A stretch of DNA of 64,000 bases from Peribacillus frigoritolerans (GCF_030676415.1 NZ_JAUUTW010000027.1:1-64000); one strand, 5' to 3'. Shown: positions 55,205 through 63,783, numbered from the stretch's first letter. Notes: a model not told the origin generated them from the letters alone. Translations and numbers: made by a program.

Positions 55205-55924
55205 TTATTGTGAAAGGTTTGTCAGTTCGAAGAATTCAGATTCTGGTTTCATTATTTTTATCCCCTTTTCTGATTGAAAATATATTTCTTTATCACTTCC
55301 ATAATGAACTTTAATTTCCAGATTTCCAAAATCAATGACACTTGTTTTTTCCCTTTGAGGTAGCTCCTCTTTATCCCAATCAATCGCTTTATTTATAAGT
55401 GATTTTATCTCTTTAATCTTAGTCTTATCATTTAATTCAAAACATTTTTCATCTTTTAGAGTTTCATAGATACAAATGCTGTTTGGTAAATCTTCAATCC
55501 AAGAGGTTGATTTATATATTGGAGTTTTATCAAATAGGACTTCAGTTTCCTCCTCATATTGATTATAACTTGCTGAAATCCACAATTCACCGTCAAAACC
55601 TTCTTTTCTCCATCGTGAATAAAAACCAGACCAATCGTTTTCGTTATTGGTATCATCTAGAGCTGATTGTTCATACTCAACTTTCCAACCAAGTTTAGGA
55701 AGGTTGTTCATATAAAAGTTATAAATATCCTCCCAACGATTTCCCTTTATTACATAGTGGCTTCTAGTTGGTTTCAATCCCTCAAATAACGGAATATCTT
55801 TGTGTTGTTCTGGAATAATAGACATCCCCTCATAGGTATCATCAGTTGCTTTTTGATATGCAAACCAACCTAAAAAAATTAAAAACACAACGCTTCCAAT
55901 TAATAGAAAATTCTTTTTGTTCAT
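55205..55924 (-). CDS. membrane-anchored exported protein of unknown function
   Basis: A 239-residue protein with an N-terminal anchor helix (FLLIGSVVFLIFLGWFAY, about 6-23) and a hydrophilic exported domain. The first part (RSHYVIKGNRWEDIYNFYMN to GWKVEYEQ) resembles the short domains that follow membrane anchors in some Bacillus envelope proteins. Only two Cys, at CIYETLKDEKC, could form a disulfide. AGGGGG precedes the ATG. Flanked by a terminator and repeat D1. Family not recognised. Confidence 0.65.
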   Translation of the reverse strand: MNKKNFLLIGSVVFLIFLGWFAYQKATDDTYEGMSIIPEQHKDIPLFEGLKPTRSHYVIKGNRWEDIYNFYMNNLPKLGWKVEYEQSALDDTNNENDWSGFYSRWRKEGFDGELWISASYNQYEEETEVLFDKTPIYKSTSWIEDLPNSICIYETLKDEKCFELNDKTKIKEIKSLINKAIDWDKEELPQREKTSVIDFGNLEIKVHYGSDKEIYFQSEKGIKIMKPESEFFELTNLSQ

Positions 55925-56027
55925 TTTATCCCCCTTAATAAGTACACCAAATTATTTCTTTAAGTACGATTGTTAGATTTTTTATATTTTTATATTATAT
56001 GTGATAGTGTAGCTTTGAAACAAAGTT

Positions 56028-56180
56028 TGATCAAAAATTAATACAAGAAACCTTAATAAATGAATAAATAGAAAGGGCATATTTTGAAAAAAGATTAATC
56101 AAAACATGCCCTTTTATATTTAATAATTATTCTTTTATAAAAAGGATTGATTATTTTTGTGTTCCTTAATCAACTAACGC
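56028..56180. repeat. 150-bp repeat D, copy 1
   Basis: About 85% identical to 63508-63668. Contains the hairpin GGGCATATTTTGA ... TCAAAACATGCCC and ends in AACTAACGCACCCG of the palindromic element family. It lies directly upstream of a minus-strand gene, as does copy 2. Confidence 0.8.
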
Positions 56181-56256
56181 ACCCGTTCGTATTATAGGTC
56201 AGCCAGAAAATATTTCTGGTTGACCATTTTTTATATCGATATATGCTAAACGGTAG
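56170..56256. repeat. palindromic element variant before IS110 copy 2
   Basis: CTAACGCACCCGTTCG then hairpin GGTCAGCCAGAAA / TTTCTGGTTGACC, then AACGGTAGCTGGGGTAGA, matching 33526-33607. Confidence 0.65.
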
Positions 56257-56400
56257 CTGGGGTAGAACGTAAGCACCCGTGGGGCTTGATCCCGTCAGCT
56301 AAACAGTTCGCCCCCTACTTGTAGAAACATGATTGAGACTGGTTGGGACTAGAATCTCGTATAACAAGCGAAGCTATGATACTACAAGAAGGATTCAGGG
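56252..56400 (+). ncRNA. IS110 leader, candidate bridge-RNA locus (copy 2)
   Basis: Shares with copy 1 the blocks TGATCCCGT, GTTCGCCCCCTACTTGTAGA, CTGGTTGGGAC and AACAAGCGAAGCTATGA in the same order. Between them some short tracts differ, as expected for target- or donor-binding loops. The leader is fused directly to the transposase interior by a deletion. Confidence 0.5.
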
Positions 56401-57355
56401 GTACCGGTAATCTTCTTAACTTTATTAGAGAAGTAGAAGAGGTATCAGGAAAACGGCCTCCCACTGTATTAGAATCCACTGGACATTATCATACACCAGT
56501 TTTACGGTATTTCGAGGATAGAGGGTATTTATTGATTATCGTGAATCCACTCATATCGCATCGAGCTAAGAGTTCCAGTTTACGTAAGGTAAAGACTGAT
56601 ATCATGGACGCTTATCACCTCTGCGAGCTGTATTATAATGAAGATTTAGAGCCTTATAAACAGCTAGGAATACAGCTCTTAAATCTTCGCAACCTTACCA
56701 GACAACATGAAAATATGACATGCATGTTTGTACAAACTAAACTACAATTTCAGGCAGTTCTAGATCAAGTGTTTCCTGAATATTGTGGGGTTTTTTGGGC
56801 CTTATATTCGGATGTTTCATTACTGACTTTACAAGCGTTTCCTACTTCAGAAGAAATCTTGGAAGCTAGTCAAGAAACAATCGCTAACAAAATAAAAGAG
56901 TTATGTAAAAATCGTTCACAGTACTGGGCCAATAGCTAGGCAGAAAAACTGCTAGCTGCCGCAGCTCAAAACCCATTTCAGAAAACCTTATATCATAGCC
57001 TTTCTTTAAGCTTGGTTATGTATATTAATATGCTTCTTGAATACAAAAAACATCTATCCCAGCTTGAAAATGAGATAGATGCTTTAGCGAAAAGTATTGA
57101 AGAATATAGAATTATCCAATCGATCCCCGGAATCGGTGAAAAAATCGCTGCCACGATTATTTCTGAAATTGGGGAAATTGATCGGTTTAATCACCCTAAG
57201 AAACTAGTTGCTTTTGCCGGAATTGATCCCAGTGTCTTTGAATCTGGAACATTCAAAGGTATTCTCAATCGAATTACCAAAAGAGGTTCTAGCAGATTAC
57301 GACACGCCTTGTATATGGCTGTTAAAAGTGCTATTCGTGATTGTCGCAAGAAACA
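56401..57355 (+). pseudogene. IS110-family transposase, N-terminally deleted and split by TAG
   Basis: Reading resumes at NLLNFIREVEEVSGKRPPTV then LESTGHYHTPVLRYFEDRGY and KVKTDIMDAYHL. An in-frame TAG at about 56938 splits it; the rest has SIPGIGEKIAATIISEIGEI and ITKRGSSRLRHALYMAVKSA. The first catalytic Asp region is lost. It is related to, but distinct from, copy 1. Confidence 0.85.
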
Positions 57356-57518
57356 GGAAACTGCAACTAAATTCTATATCGTTCGTCAGACACTTTACCA
57401 ACGTCTTCAAAGATTAAATGAGCTATTAGGTGAGGATTTTATGGATAGCTATAAACGACAAGCGATAGAATTTGCTATCACTGCTTATGATTATGTTTCT
57501 GCTTCTAAATCACGATAA
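57355..57518 (+). pseudogene. PucR-type regulator, C-terminal helix-turn-helix remnant fused to IS110
   Basis: Downstream of the transposase block, with no stop between, the frame continues ETATKFYIVRQTLYQRLQRL then NELLGEDFMDSYKRQAIEFA. This is the HTH_30 end of PucR/PurR-like activators (VRQTLYxRLxxL and the ED-F-xD-xxKR pattern). The upstream parts of that gene are missing. An intact frame from an ATG at 57012 gives a 168-residue chimera of IS110 C-terminus and PucR HTH. Confidence 0.65.
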
Positions 57519-57700
57519 AGTATACTGTACCCTATTCTGTGGTTTCTTCTAAAGACTATTTGTCAATATTCACACTGGATATTACCGAAATGTAGTGAAA
57601 TTCATGCAAATATATTTACATATCGTCTACTGAATGCGCTTTCTTTTACAGATATACTAAACTCATAGGATAGTTATTTCAAAACGGGGGGGGGTTCACT

Positions 57701-57868
57701 ATGGTCGTAACAAAAAATGTACAAACGTTGAAAAACTATATTGGTGGACAATGGATAGTATCCACGAGAAAACAGTTTGAAGAAGTACCAAATCCAGCAA
57801 CAGGAGAGGTCATTGCTCGTGTACCTCTTTCGATTAGAGAAGATCATCCATACCATTTCCTATTGTAA
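57701..57868 (+). pseudogene. methylmalonate-semialdehyde dehydrogenase N-terminal remnant (mmsA-like)
   Basis: Starts MVVTKNVQTLKNYIGGQWIV then NPATGEVIARVPLSIRED, the first 50 residues of an aldehyde dehydrogenase of the MmsA type, then runs out of frame to a TAA. The catalytic Cys and most of the protein are deleted. A G-rich run precedes the ATG. Confidence 0.7.
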
Positions 57869-57879
57869 TGCTATCAGCT

Positions 57880-58170
57880 GCTATATGGCAAAGGTTAAAG
57901 AGATTTGTGAGAATCATGGTACGTTGCTAATTTGTGATGAAGTTATATGTGGATTTGGTCGAACAGGCAAAGAGTTCGGATTTATGAACTATGGCGTCAA
58001 GCCTGATAATATCACGATGGCGAAAGGACTAACTAGTGCTTACCTTCCGTTATCGGCAGTCAAGAGAGAGATTTACGAGGCTTATACAGGCAGTGGCGAT
58101 TATGATCGCTTCCGTCATGTGAATACGTTCGGAAGAAACCCTCATTTGCTATTTGGTTCTTTTTGCATCT
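57880..58170 (+). pseudogene. class III aminotransferase fragment
   Basis: Reads MAKVKEICENHGTLLICDEV then ICGFGRTGKEFGFMNYGVKP and TMAKGLTSAYLPLSAV, the PLP-binding core of omega-amino-acid:pyruvate aminotransferases with the Schiff-base Lys in MAKGLTS. It is cut on both sides; the end becomes GRNPHLLFGSFCI. A deletion has joined it to the mmsA remnant. Confidence 0.75.
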
Positions 58171-58284
58171 GAACCGTGTGGACTTCCTCTCCATTTTCCT
58201 ATAGGAGTTTTAGACATCTTCTTGTATATCTTTGTTTTTCCTTTGTAAGAGATTTTATAAATGACTATAAAGGGGTGTAAAACA

Positions 58285-59679
58285 ATGAACCAAAACGAGA
58301 ATCATCTGAAAAAAGAATTGAAAATTCGCCATATTACTATGATTTCGATTGGGGGAGTCATAGGTGCAGGTCTATTTATGGGAAGCGGAGCCGTTATTCA
58401 TTCTGCTGGTCCTGGTTCTATCGTATCTTATGCAATAGCTGGGTTGCTCGTCATTTTTGTCATGAGGATGTTGGGAGAAATGGCTTCCCTTAACCCTACC
58501 AGCGGTTCTTTTTCTACATATGCTCGTGAAGCAATTGGTCCATGGGCTGGATATACCATAGGTTGGTTATATTGGTTCTTCTGGGTGATCGTCATTGCTA
58601 TCGAAGCCACTGCAGGGGCCGCAAATATTCAATATTGGTATCCCGATATTCCAGCTTGGCTTTTAAGCTTAGTCTTAACCATCTTATTAACCCTCACTAA
58701 TATCTATTCAGTTAAATCATTTGGAGAATTCGAATACTGGTTTTCGCTTATTAAAGTTGTAGCTATTATTTTATTCCTTGGGCTCGGCCTCTCCGTTATC
58801 TTCGGGTTGGTTCCAGGAGTTGAAGCGCCAGGGCTCTCTAACTTGACCGGGAATGGCGGATTTATGCCATCTGGAATCAGTGCTGTTCTCTTGGGTATTA
58901 CGGTTGTTATTTTCTCCTTTATGGGTACAGAGATTGTGGCAATGGCTGCGGGTGAATCTACCGAACCGACAAGAGCAGTCCGAATCGCTACCAACAGTGT
59001 CGTATGGCGAATTCTTGTCTTTTTTATCGGCTCGATTGCGATTGTTGTTACATTGCTTCCATGGGATTCCGCTAACATTTTAAAAAGTCCGTTCGTTGCT
59101 GTTCTTGAGCATGTGGGAATACCCGCTGCAGCTCAAATCATGAATTTTATCGTATTAACCGCCGTCCTTTCCTGTTTGAATTCAGGATTATACACGAATT
59201 CACGCATGTTATATGGAATGGCTAAAACAGGGGATGCGCCAAAAGCATTCTTAAAGTTAAATAAAAATGGCGTACCAGTTCTTGCCGTTATTTGTGGGAC
59301 GTTTTTTGCATACATCGGGGTAATTTTTAGCTACGTTTCTCCAGAGAAAGTGTTCCTATTTCTAGTTAATGCCTCAGGCGGAATCGCATTATTGGTTTAT
59401 CTCGTCATCGCGTTTTCCCATTTACGGATGCGTCAAAAGGTAGAACGTAAAAATCCAGAATTACTTAAAGTGAAAATGTGGTTATTCCCTTACCTTACCT
59501 ATGTAACAATACTAGGAATTGTTGCAATCTTAGTGGCCATGACGCTTATTGAATCCATGCGTTCCCAGATAGCCCTTACTATGCTAATTGTTAGTTTAGT
59601 TTTAGTTTCTTATTTTCTATTCCGAAAAAATAAATCAAGCGAAGTAGAAAATGATGATCACGAAATAAACATCTTATGA
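58285..59679 (+). CDS. APC family amino acid permease, GabP-like
   Basis: A 464-residue permease with twelve predicted helices. The N-terminal helix has GGVIGAGLFMGSGAVIHSAG, the substrate-backbone loop of amino acid/GABA permeases. Other landmarks are EMASLNPTSGSFSTYA and FSFMGTEIVAMAAGES. ATG at 58285 with GGGGTG upstream. Next to remnants of a PucR regulator, mmsA and an omega-aminotransferase, it was probably part of a beta-alanine or GABA catabolic unit and is the only survivor. Confidence 0.9.
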   Translation: MNQNENHLKKELKIRHITMISIGGVIGAGLFMGSGAVIHSAGPGSIVSYAIAGLLVIFVMRMLGEMASLNPTSGSFSTYAREAIGPWAGYTIGWLYWFFWVIVIAIEATAGAANIQYWYPDIPAWLLSLVLTILLTLTNIYSVKSFGEFEYWFSLIKVVAIILFLGLGLSVIFGLVPGVEAPGLSNLTGNGGFMPSGISAVLLGITVVIFSFMGTEIVAMAAGESTEPTRAVRIATNSVVWRILVFFIGSIAIVVTLLPWDSANILKSPFVAVLEHVGIPAAAQIMNFIVLTAVLSCLNSGLYTNSRMLYGMAKTGDAPKAFLKLNKNGVPVLAVICGTFFAYIGVIFSYVSPEKVFLFLVNASGGIALLVYLVIAFSHLRMRQKVERKNPELLKVKMWLFPYLTYVTILGIVAILVAMTLIESMRSQIALTMLIVSLVLVSYFLFRKNKSSEVENDDHEINIL

Positions 59680-59839
59680 TATAGATGGACAAGAAATGGA
59701 ATTTGGAAATGCTGTGATGGCGAAGAATAAGAGGTTTCTTTTGATACTGAAAAAGCAGCGGGATCCTTTAGAAGCAGCGTCAATATTTTGACACCAAGGA
59801 AATATTCTGGAATTTTGAATGCGAACAAAAAATTGATAG

Positions 59840-59874
59840 AAAAAAGCCGATTTCCTAATGAATCGGCCTTTTTA
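59840..59874 (+). terminator. terminator downstream of the permease
   Basis: AAAAAGCCGATT pairs with AATCGGCCTTTTT. Confidence 0.85.
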
Positions 59875-60026
59875 TTTTCCTTGTTAAACTGCTATAGATA
59901 GAGAAATACGGGTACAGGTAACACCATTTATTATTTTAAGGTTAAGATGAGTGAAAAACTATTATCTTCTTCTTCATTATGTGTGAACGCAATTCCCTTA
60001 CAGTTTGCAAACTATACCATGTGGTT

Positions 60027-60085
60027 TGAAATCCTGTGAATAAGCGAGTATTCGTGAGCATTATCTATTAAACTGAGGGAGTTCA
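60027..60085. repeat. 58-bp repeat, inverted partner of 48705-48762
   Basis: It ends directly at the stop codon of the hydrolase gene (60086). The inverted pair brackets 11.3 kb including both IS110 copies. Confidence 0.8.
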
Positions 60086-60943
60086 TTAGGAATAGGTTTT
60101 CGTTGTCAATCCTTTATAATCAGAAACCATCTGAAGGAATTTTTCTTTCTCTTCTAAATACGGTACGTGATTACTCTTTTCAAAAATATAAAGTTTGGAA
60201 TTTTTTAAACCTGCTTTTATTTCTTGAGAAAAAACAAGAGGACATTGGGCATCATACCTTCCACAATAAACAATGGTCGGGATGGTAACCTGATACAGTT
60301 CATTTTGAATGTCGTAGTTTGGCAAGTCATTAAAAGAATAATAATCTAGCCTTTTTTGTACAACTTTCCCACTGCTCGGTTTATTAAAATATTCATCCCA
60401 TCTTTCCATGTTATATAAAGACATATTAGTCCATTCTCTGTTAGCATCCCTTCGCTCTTCAGTGGTAGAGTCAGGAGATTTTAATACGGCAAAAATCTTT
60501 TTCAGTTTTTTATTTAGTGGATTACGAGGACTATAAATACTGCCTTCGTGTTCCATATATTTGTTAGTAGCAGTCGCTCCTCCAACTAATAGTTTTGTCA
60601 GAGATTTCGGAAACATCGTTGCATAAAGTAAACCAAGCATTCCTCCAGTTGAATGCCCTGCAAAACACCATTTATTATAATTTAAAGCTTCTCTAATAGC
60701 CTCTAAATCCTTAGAGGTTTCCTTCATACTTAATTCCTCTTCTATACCTGCTTCGCAAGAGTTTCCTGCTTCTTTTAAGTTTATTAGAAAAACTTTGAAT
60801 TGATCTACGAAAGTGTCGGCGAAATAATAACCTAATTCATTAAACTCACTATATAAATGGGTAATACACACTGGTTCTCCTTTTCCTTGAGTATATATCT
60901 CAAACTCTCCACGTGATGTACTTATAAACACTCTCTCCCACAT
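60086..60943 (-). CDS. alpha/beta hydrolase
   Basis: A 285-residue alpha/beta-fold hydrolase related to proline iminopeptidases. Nucleophile elbow GHSTGG with Ser98, acid in CGRYDAQCP and catalytic His in SNHVPYLEE near residue 260. No signal peptide. AAGGAGG precedes the ATG. It is bounded by repeat copies on both sides, like several genes in this region. Substrate unknown. Confidence 0.88.
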   Translation of the reverse strand: MWERVFISTSRGEFEIYTQGKGEPVCITHLYSEFNELGYYFADTFVDQFKVFLINLKEAGNSCEAGIEEELSMKETSKDLEAIREALNYNKWCFAGHSTGGMLGLLYATMFPKSLTKLLVGGATATNKYMEHEGSIYSPRNPLNKKLKKIFAVLKSPDSTTEERRDANREWTNMSLYNMERWDEYFNKPSSGKVVQKRLDYYSFNDLPNYDIQNELYQVTIPTIVYCGRYDAQCPLVFSQEIKAGLKNSKLYIFEKSNHVPYLEEKEKFLQMVSDYKGLTTKTYS

Positions 60944-61013
60944 AGCGGCCTCCTTAAAAAATGTATATAATTGTGAATTCTACATTTTTTAGGGAAAACC
61001 CTTCCAAGTTACT

Positions 61014-61094
61014 GTTGAACTATCTGCCCCTTTAGTTCCATAAGAAAGCTGTCTTAAAGACAGCTCCGCTCTTCAGCTAACGTATCCGTTCGTT
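61014..61094. repeat. palindromic element, copy 13 (complete)
   Basis: Left motif GTTGAACTATCTGCCCCTTTA, hairpin AAGCTGTCTTAAAGACAGCT, right motif CTAACGTATCCGTTCG. It lies between the TetR gene and the hydrolase gene. Confidence 0.8.
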
Positions 61095-61191
61095 TAAGTG
61101 CACCCCTTCACATACAACATTTTTTTTGAAGTGGAAGGACACATCATCTTCCTTCCATAATAAATAGAGAGATAGATTTTTTTGCATAAAT

Positions 61192-61737
61192 CTATATAAT
61201 CCTCTCTAATAAATCCCCCAATTTTTCTGCCATTTCCTGCGGTGGATAAGGCCTGCCATTTTTTAGCCACCATTCCACTACACCTACGTAAGCATTTGCA
61301 ACAAATTCAGCAATTATATCTTCGTTTTGACCGAGATTTTTGCCTTTTGTTACATCCACGTCTTTTTTGAACTCTTCAATATTATGTTGAACAAACCGGC
61401 TGCGAAAATATCGTGCTCCTTCACTCGCCAACATCGTCGAAAAAAATAAATAATTACTTTCAAGATATTCCATGCAGATTACAGTCGATTCAATCCAATC
61501 CATTTCAGCTTCCAACTCACAAAGATTAGCCATGTTATGGATATGTTCTTCTATGACCTTATCCAACAGATCAAATTTATCCAAGTAATGAAGATAAACA
61601 GTTGCACGGTTAATATTAGCCCTGTCAGAAATATCCTGAATGGTAATGCTATCGAAATTTTTTTCTGACATCAATTCAAGAAATGCTTTTTTAATTGCAT
61701 CTCGAGTTCTAACAATTCTTCTATCCACTTTTACCAT
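61192..61737 (-). CDS. TetR family transcriptional regulator
   Basis: A 181-residue TetR regulator with the N-terminal helix-turn-helix VRTRDAIKKAFLELMSEKNF DSITIQDISDRANINRATVYLHYLDKFDLL. The C-terminal domain ends EMAEKLGDLLERII, similar to the TetR_C_8 type. Divergent from the SDR gene at 61920, so it probably represses it and itself. The ATG at 61737 has only a distant AAAGG, so the start is less certain than the gene. Confidence 0.88.
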   Translation of the reverse strand: MVKVDRRIVRTRDAIKKAFLELMSEKNFDSITIQDISDRANINRATVYLHYLDKFDLLDKVIEEHIHNMANLCELEAEMDWIESTVICMEYLESNYLFFSTMLASEGARYFRSRFVQHNIEEFKKDVDVTKGKNLGQNEDIIAEFVANAYVGVVEWWLKNGRPYPPQEMAEKLGDLLERII

Positions 61738-61919
61738 TGTTTCAACACCATGCCTTTCTTGAGATAATCGACAATTTTTATTAATTGGTTGTATAAACAA
61801 CAAAACTGATTAAATTAACGATTTCTATGCCTTGTTTTGTTTATTTTTCTATTATAAATTATAGACAGATGTCGAGAAAACATCAATTGTAGTTTTTTTA
61901 TATGAAAGGATGAAACGAA

Positions 61920-62666
61920 ATGACAATTGAAAACAAAGTGGTTGTAATTACAGGTGCAAGTTCAGGTATTGGGGAAGCTACAGCTAAGCTGTTAGCTAAG
62001 AAAGGAGCAAAAGTGGTACTTGGTGCAAGACGTGAAGAGCGTTTAGCAAAATTAGTTGAAGAAATTAGATCAAACGGTGGTCAAGTGGCTTATCGCGTCA
62101 CAGATGTTGTTAATCCAGATGATAGTCAGCAGCTTGTTCAACTAGCTAAAGACACTTTTAGTGGTGTCGATGTAATCTTCTTGAACGCTGGACTAATGCC
62201 TAATTCACCACTTTCCGAATTAAAAACTGACGAGTGGAACAGTATGGTTGACGTTAATATTAAAGGTGTATTGAATGGTATCGCCGCAGTATTGCCAACA
62301 TTCACATCGCAAAAGTCTGGACATATCATCACTACTTCATCAGTAGCTGGGCTTAAAGCTTACCCAGGCGGTGCGGTTTATGGCGCAACAAAGTGGGCTG
62401 TTCGTGATTTAATGGAAGTTTTGCGTATGGAATCTGCACAAGAAGGTACTAACATCCGCACAGCAACTATTTATCCAGCAGCAATCAACACGGAATTGTT
62501 GGATACGATTACTGATAAGAATATTTCAGAAGGTATGACTGCTTTGTACGAACAATATGGTATTTCACCTGATCGAATTGCCAATGTTGTTGCATTCGCG
62601 ATTGATCAGCCAGAAGATACGAACGTTAATGAGTTTACAATTGGACCAACAAGTCAACCTTGGTAA
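61920..62666 (+). CDS. short-chain dehydrogenase/reductase
   Basis: A 248-residue classical SDR: cofactor motif TGASSGIG (11-18), basic residues GARREER suggesting NADPH, NAG motif (89-91), catalytic Ser141, Tyr154 and Lys158 (YGATK). Close by layout to SDR enzymes that reduce carbonyls of xenobiotics or serine-type alcohols. AAAGGATG precedes the ATG. Divergent TetR partner suggests induction by a toxic carbonyl. Followed by a terminator. Confidence 0.9.
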   Translation: MTIENKVVVITGASSGIGEATAKLLAKKGAKVVLGARREERLAKLVEEIRSNGGQVAYRVTDVVNPDDSQQLVQLAKDTFSGVDVIFLNAGLMPNSPLSELKTDEWNSMVDVNIKGVLNGIAAVLPTFTSQKSGHIITTSSVAGLKAYPGGAVYGATKWAVRDLMEVLRMESAQEGTNIRTATIYPAAINTELLDTITDKNISEGMTALYEQYGISPDRIANVVAFAIDQPEDTNVNEFTIGPTSQPW

Positions 62667-62710
62667 TTATAAGATAAGATAAAACTAAGACTATTCATTT
62701 TCTAAAGCTT

Positions 62711-62741
62711 AGGCTGTCGAGAAGACCTCGACAGCCTTTTA
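62711..62741 (+). terminator. terminator after the SDR gene
   Basis: AGGCTGTCGAG pairs with CTCGACAGCCT, then TTT. Confidence 0.85.
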
Positions 62742-62807
62742 ATTGGAAAAATCTCCACTGCTTAAAACTATTAGCCGAAAAATGGAGGAATTTAAATTTC
62801 AAAGGAT

Positions 62808-63067
62808 ATGAAAGTTGCACTTGTCACTGGCGAAATAGAGGAATTGGATATGAGTTGGTCAAACAATTAGCTTTGAAAGGTTTTAAGGTATTGGCAAGTC
62901 GGAATCCGGAGAAGGGTCATAAAGCGATACAACAACTTAGGGAGTCAAATCTGGACGTCTCGTTTGTGTCGATAGATGTAGATAATCAAGAAAGCATCCG
63001 TCAAGCCTCGACAACAGTAAATGAGCGTATTGATCAATAATGCTGGCGTATATTTGGATGAGAATAA
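62808..63067 (+). pseudogene. second short-chain dehydrogenase, frameshifted and truncated
   Basis: Begins MKVALVTG, loses two bases in the glycine motif, then continues NRGIGYELVKQLALKGFKVL, ASRNPEKGHKAIQQLRESN and SIDVDNQESIRQA. A second shift deletes the residues before INNAGVYLDEN, after which the sequence passes into a palindromic-element hairpin at about 63068. Only the N-terminal third of an SDR remains. Confidence 0.75.
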
Positions 63068-63105
63068 AAAGCTGCCTTATAAGACAACTCTGTTCTTTAT
63101 TCACT
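63068..63105. repeat. palindromic element hairpin fragment
   Basis: AAAAGCTGCCTTATAAGACAACTCTG, the central hairpin of the element family, at the breakpoint of the SDR relic. Confidence 0.45.
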
Positions 63106-63250
63106 TCTAGTTAAAGAATTTTCCATTTCGAATTTATGTAATAAACCAGATTATCGGTCCATTCACGAAATTCAAAAATAAATCTTTTTCTTATGCATTC
63201 AAACTCCATTCCTACATTCTTTGCTAAATTATAAGAAGGTGTGTAATCAA
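63106..63250 (-). pseudogene. GNAT acetyltransferase C-terminal relic
   Basis: A minus-strand frame reads DYTPSYNLAKNVGMEFECIR then KRFIFEFREWTDNLVYYINS and ends KWKI. SYNLAKNVGM is the typical last acetyl-CoA-binding helix of GNAT enzymes. The N-terminal part is missing. Confidence 0.55.
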
Positions 63251-63254
63251 CGTT

Positions 63255-63429
63255 TTCTTCAGTTTTTCCTTCGCCTCAGCTATTTTTTTGATTTCTTTCT
63301 CAATTTCATTGTAAATATCTTCATTTTTTCAGGATCTAAAGGCGGTATGTGCAAACATCTGGCAGGATGTAGAACACACTCCGGAAGGTCTAAAGGAATG
63401 TCTCTAGGGTCCCAATGAATTATTGGCAT
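63255..63429 (-). pseudogene. small protein gene with frameshift
   Basis: Starts MPIIHWDPRDIPLDLPECVL then HPARCLHIPPLDPEK behind AAAGGAGC, and after a one-base shift would continue DIYNEIEKEIKKIAEAKEKL. In the actual frame it ends at KSKK. Proline- and Cys-containing head with a coiled-coil tail; family not recognised. Confidence 0.5.
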
Positions 63430-63507
63430 CGAATCGCTCCTTTCAATTAATTTTTAGTATGAGTAGAACGTATTTTTCTATACAAGTCTTCAAAGCAGCT
63501 AATTATA

Positions 63508-63668
63508 TGATCAAATTAATACAAGAAAACCTTGATAAATGAATAAATAGAAAGGGCATGTTTTGAAAAAAAATTAATCAAAACATGCCCTAATAATATT
63601 TAATTGGATTATTCTTTTATAAAAAAGATTGATCATTTTTGATTCCTTGAAGAACTAACGGACCCTTT
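63508..63668. repeat. 150-bp repeat D, copy 2
   Basis: Second copy of 56028-56180, with hairpin GGGCATGTTTTGA ... TCAAAACATGCCC and the final GAACTAACGGACCC motif. Confidence 0.8.
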
Positions 63669-63783
63669 ACTTTAAGTACAATCTTTCACAATCTGAAGAG
63701 CAGCACTCAATATGAAAGCTCTGTTCCGTTCTTTAATTCTTACATCTGAGGGTTGAATAAAAATTGGGTTTAAATGTGATTTT

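Larger units (their letters stand above)
56245..57355 (+). mobile_element. IS110-family element, copy 2 (inactive, deleted)
   Basis: Leader plus a transposase missing its first catalytic segment and its end. Opposite orientation to copy 1. Right boundary is the fusion to the PucR remnant, approximate. Confidence 0.75.

Noticed and set aside
59680-59835. Possible gene tail after the permease (DIDGQEMEFGNAVMAKNKRF)
   Set aside because: Too short, no start signal and no recognisable family; it may be chance.
29983-63668. Palindromic elements as integron attC sites
   Set aside because: Gene orientation and spacing are reminiscent, and GTTGAAC resembles a core site, but the core and inverse core do not occupy the right ends and no integron integrase is seen. 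Kept only as a structural analogy.
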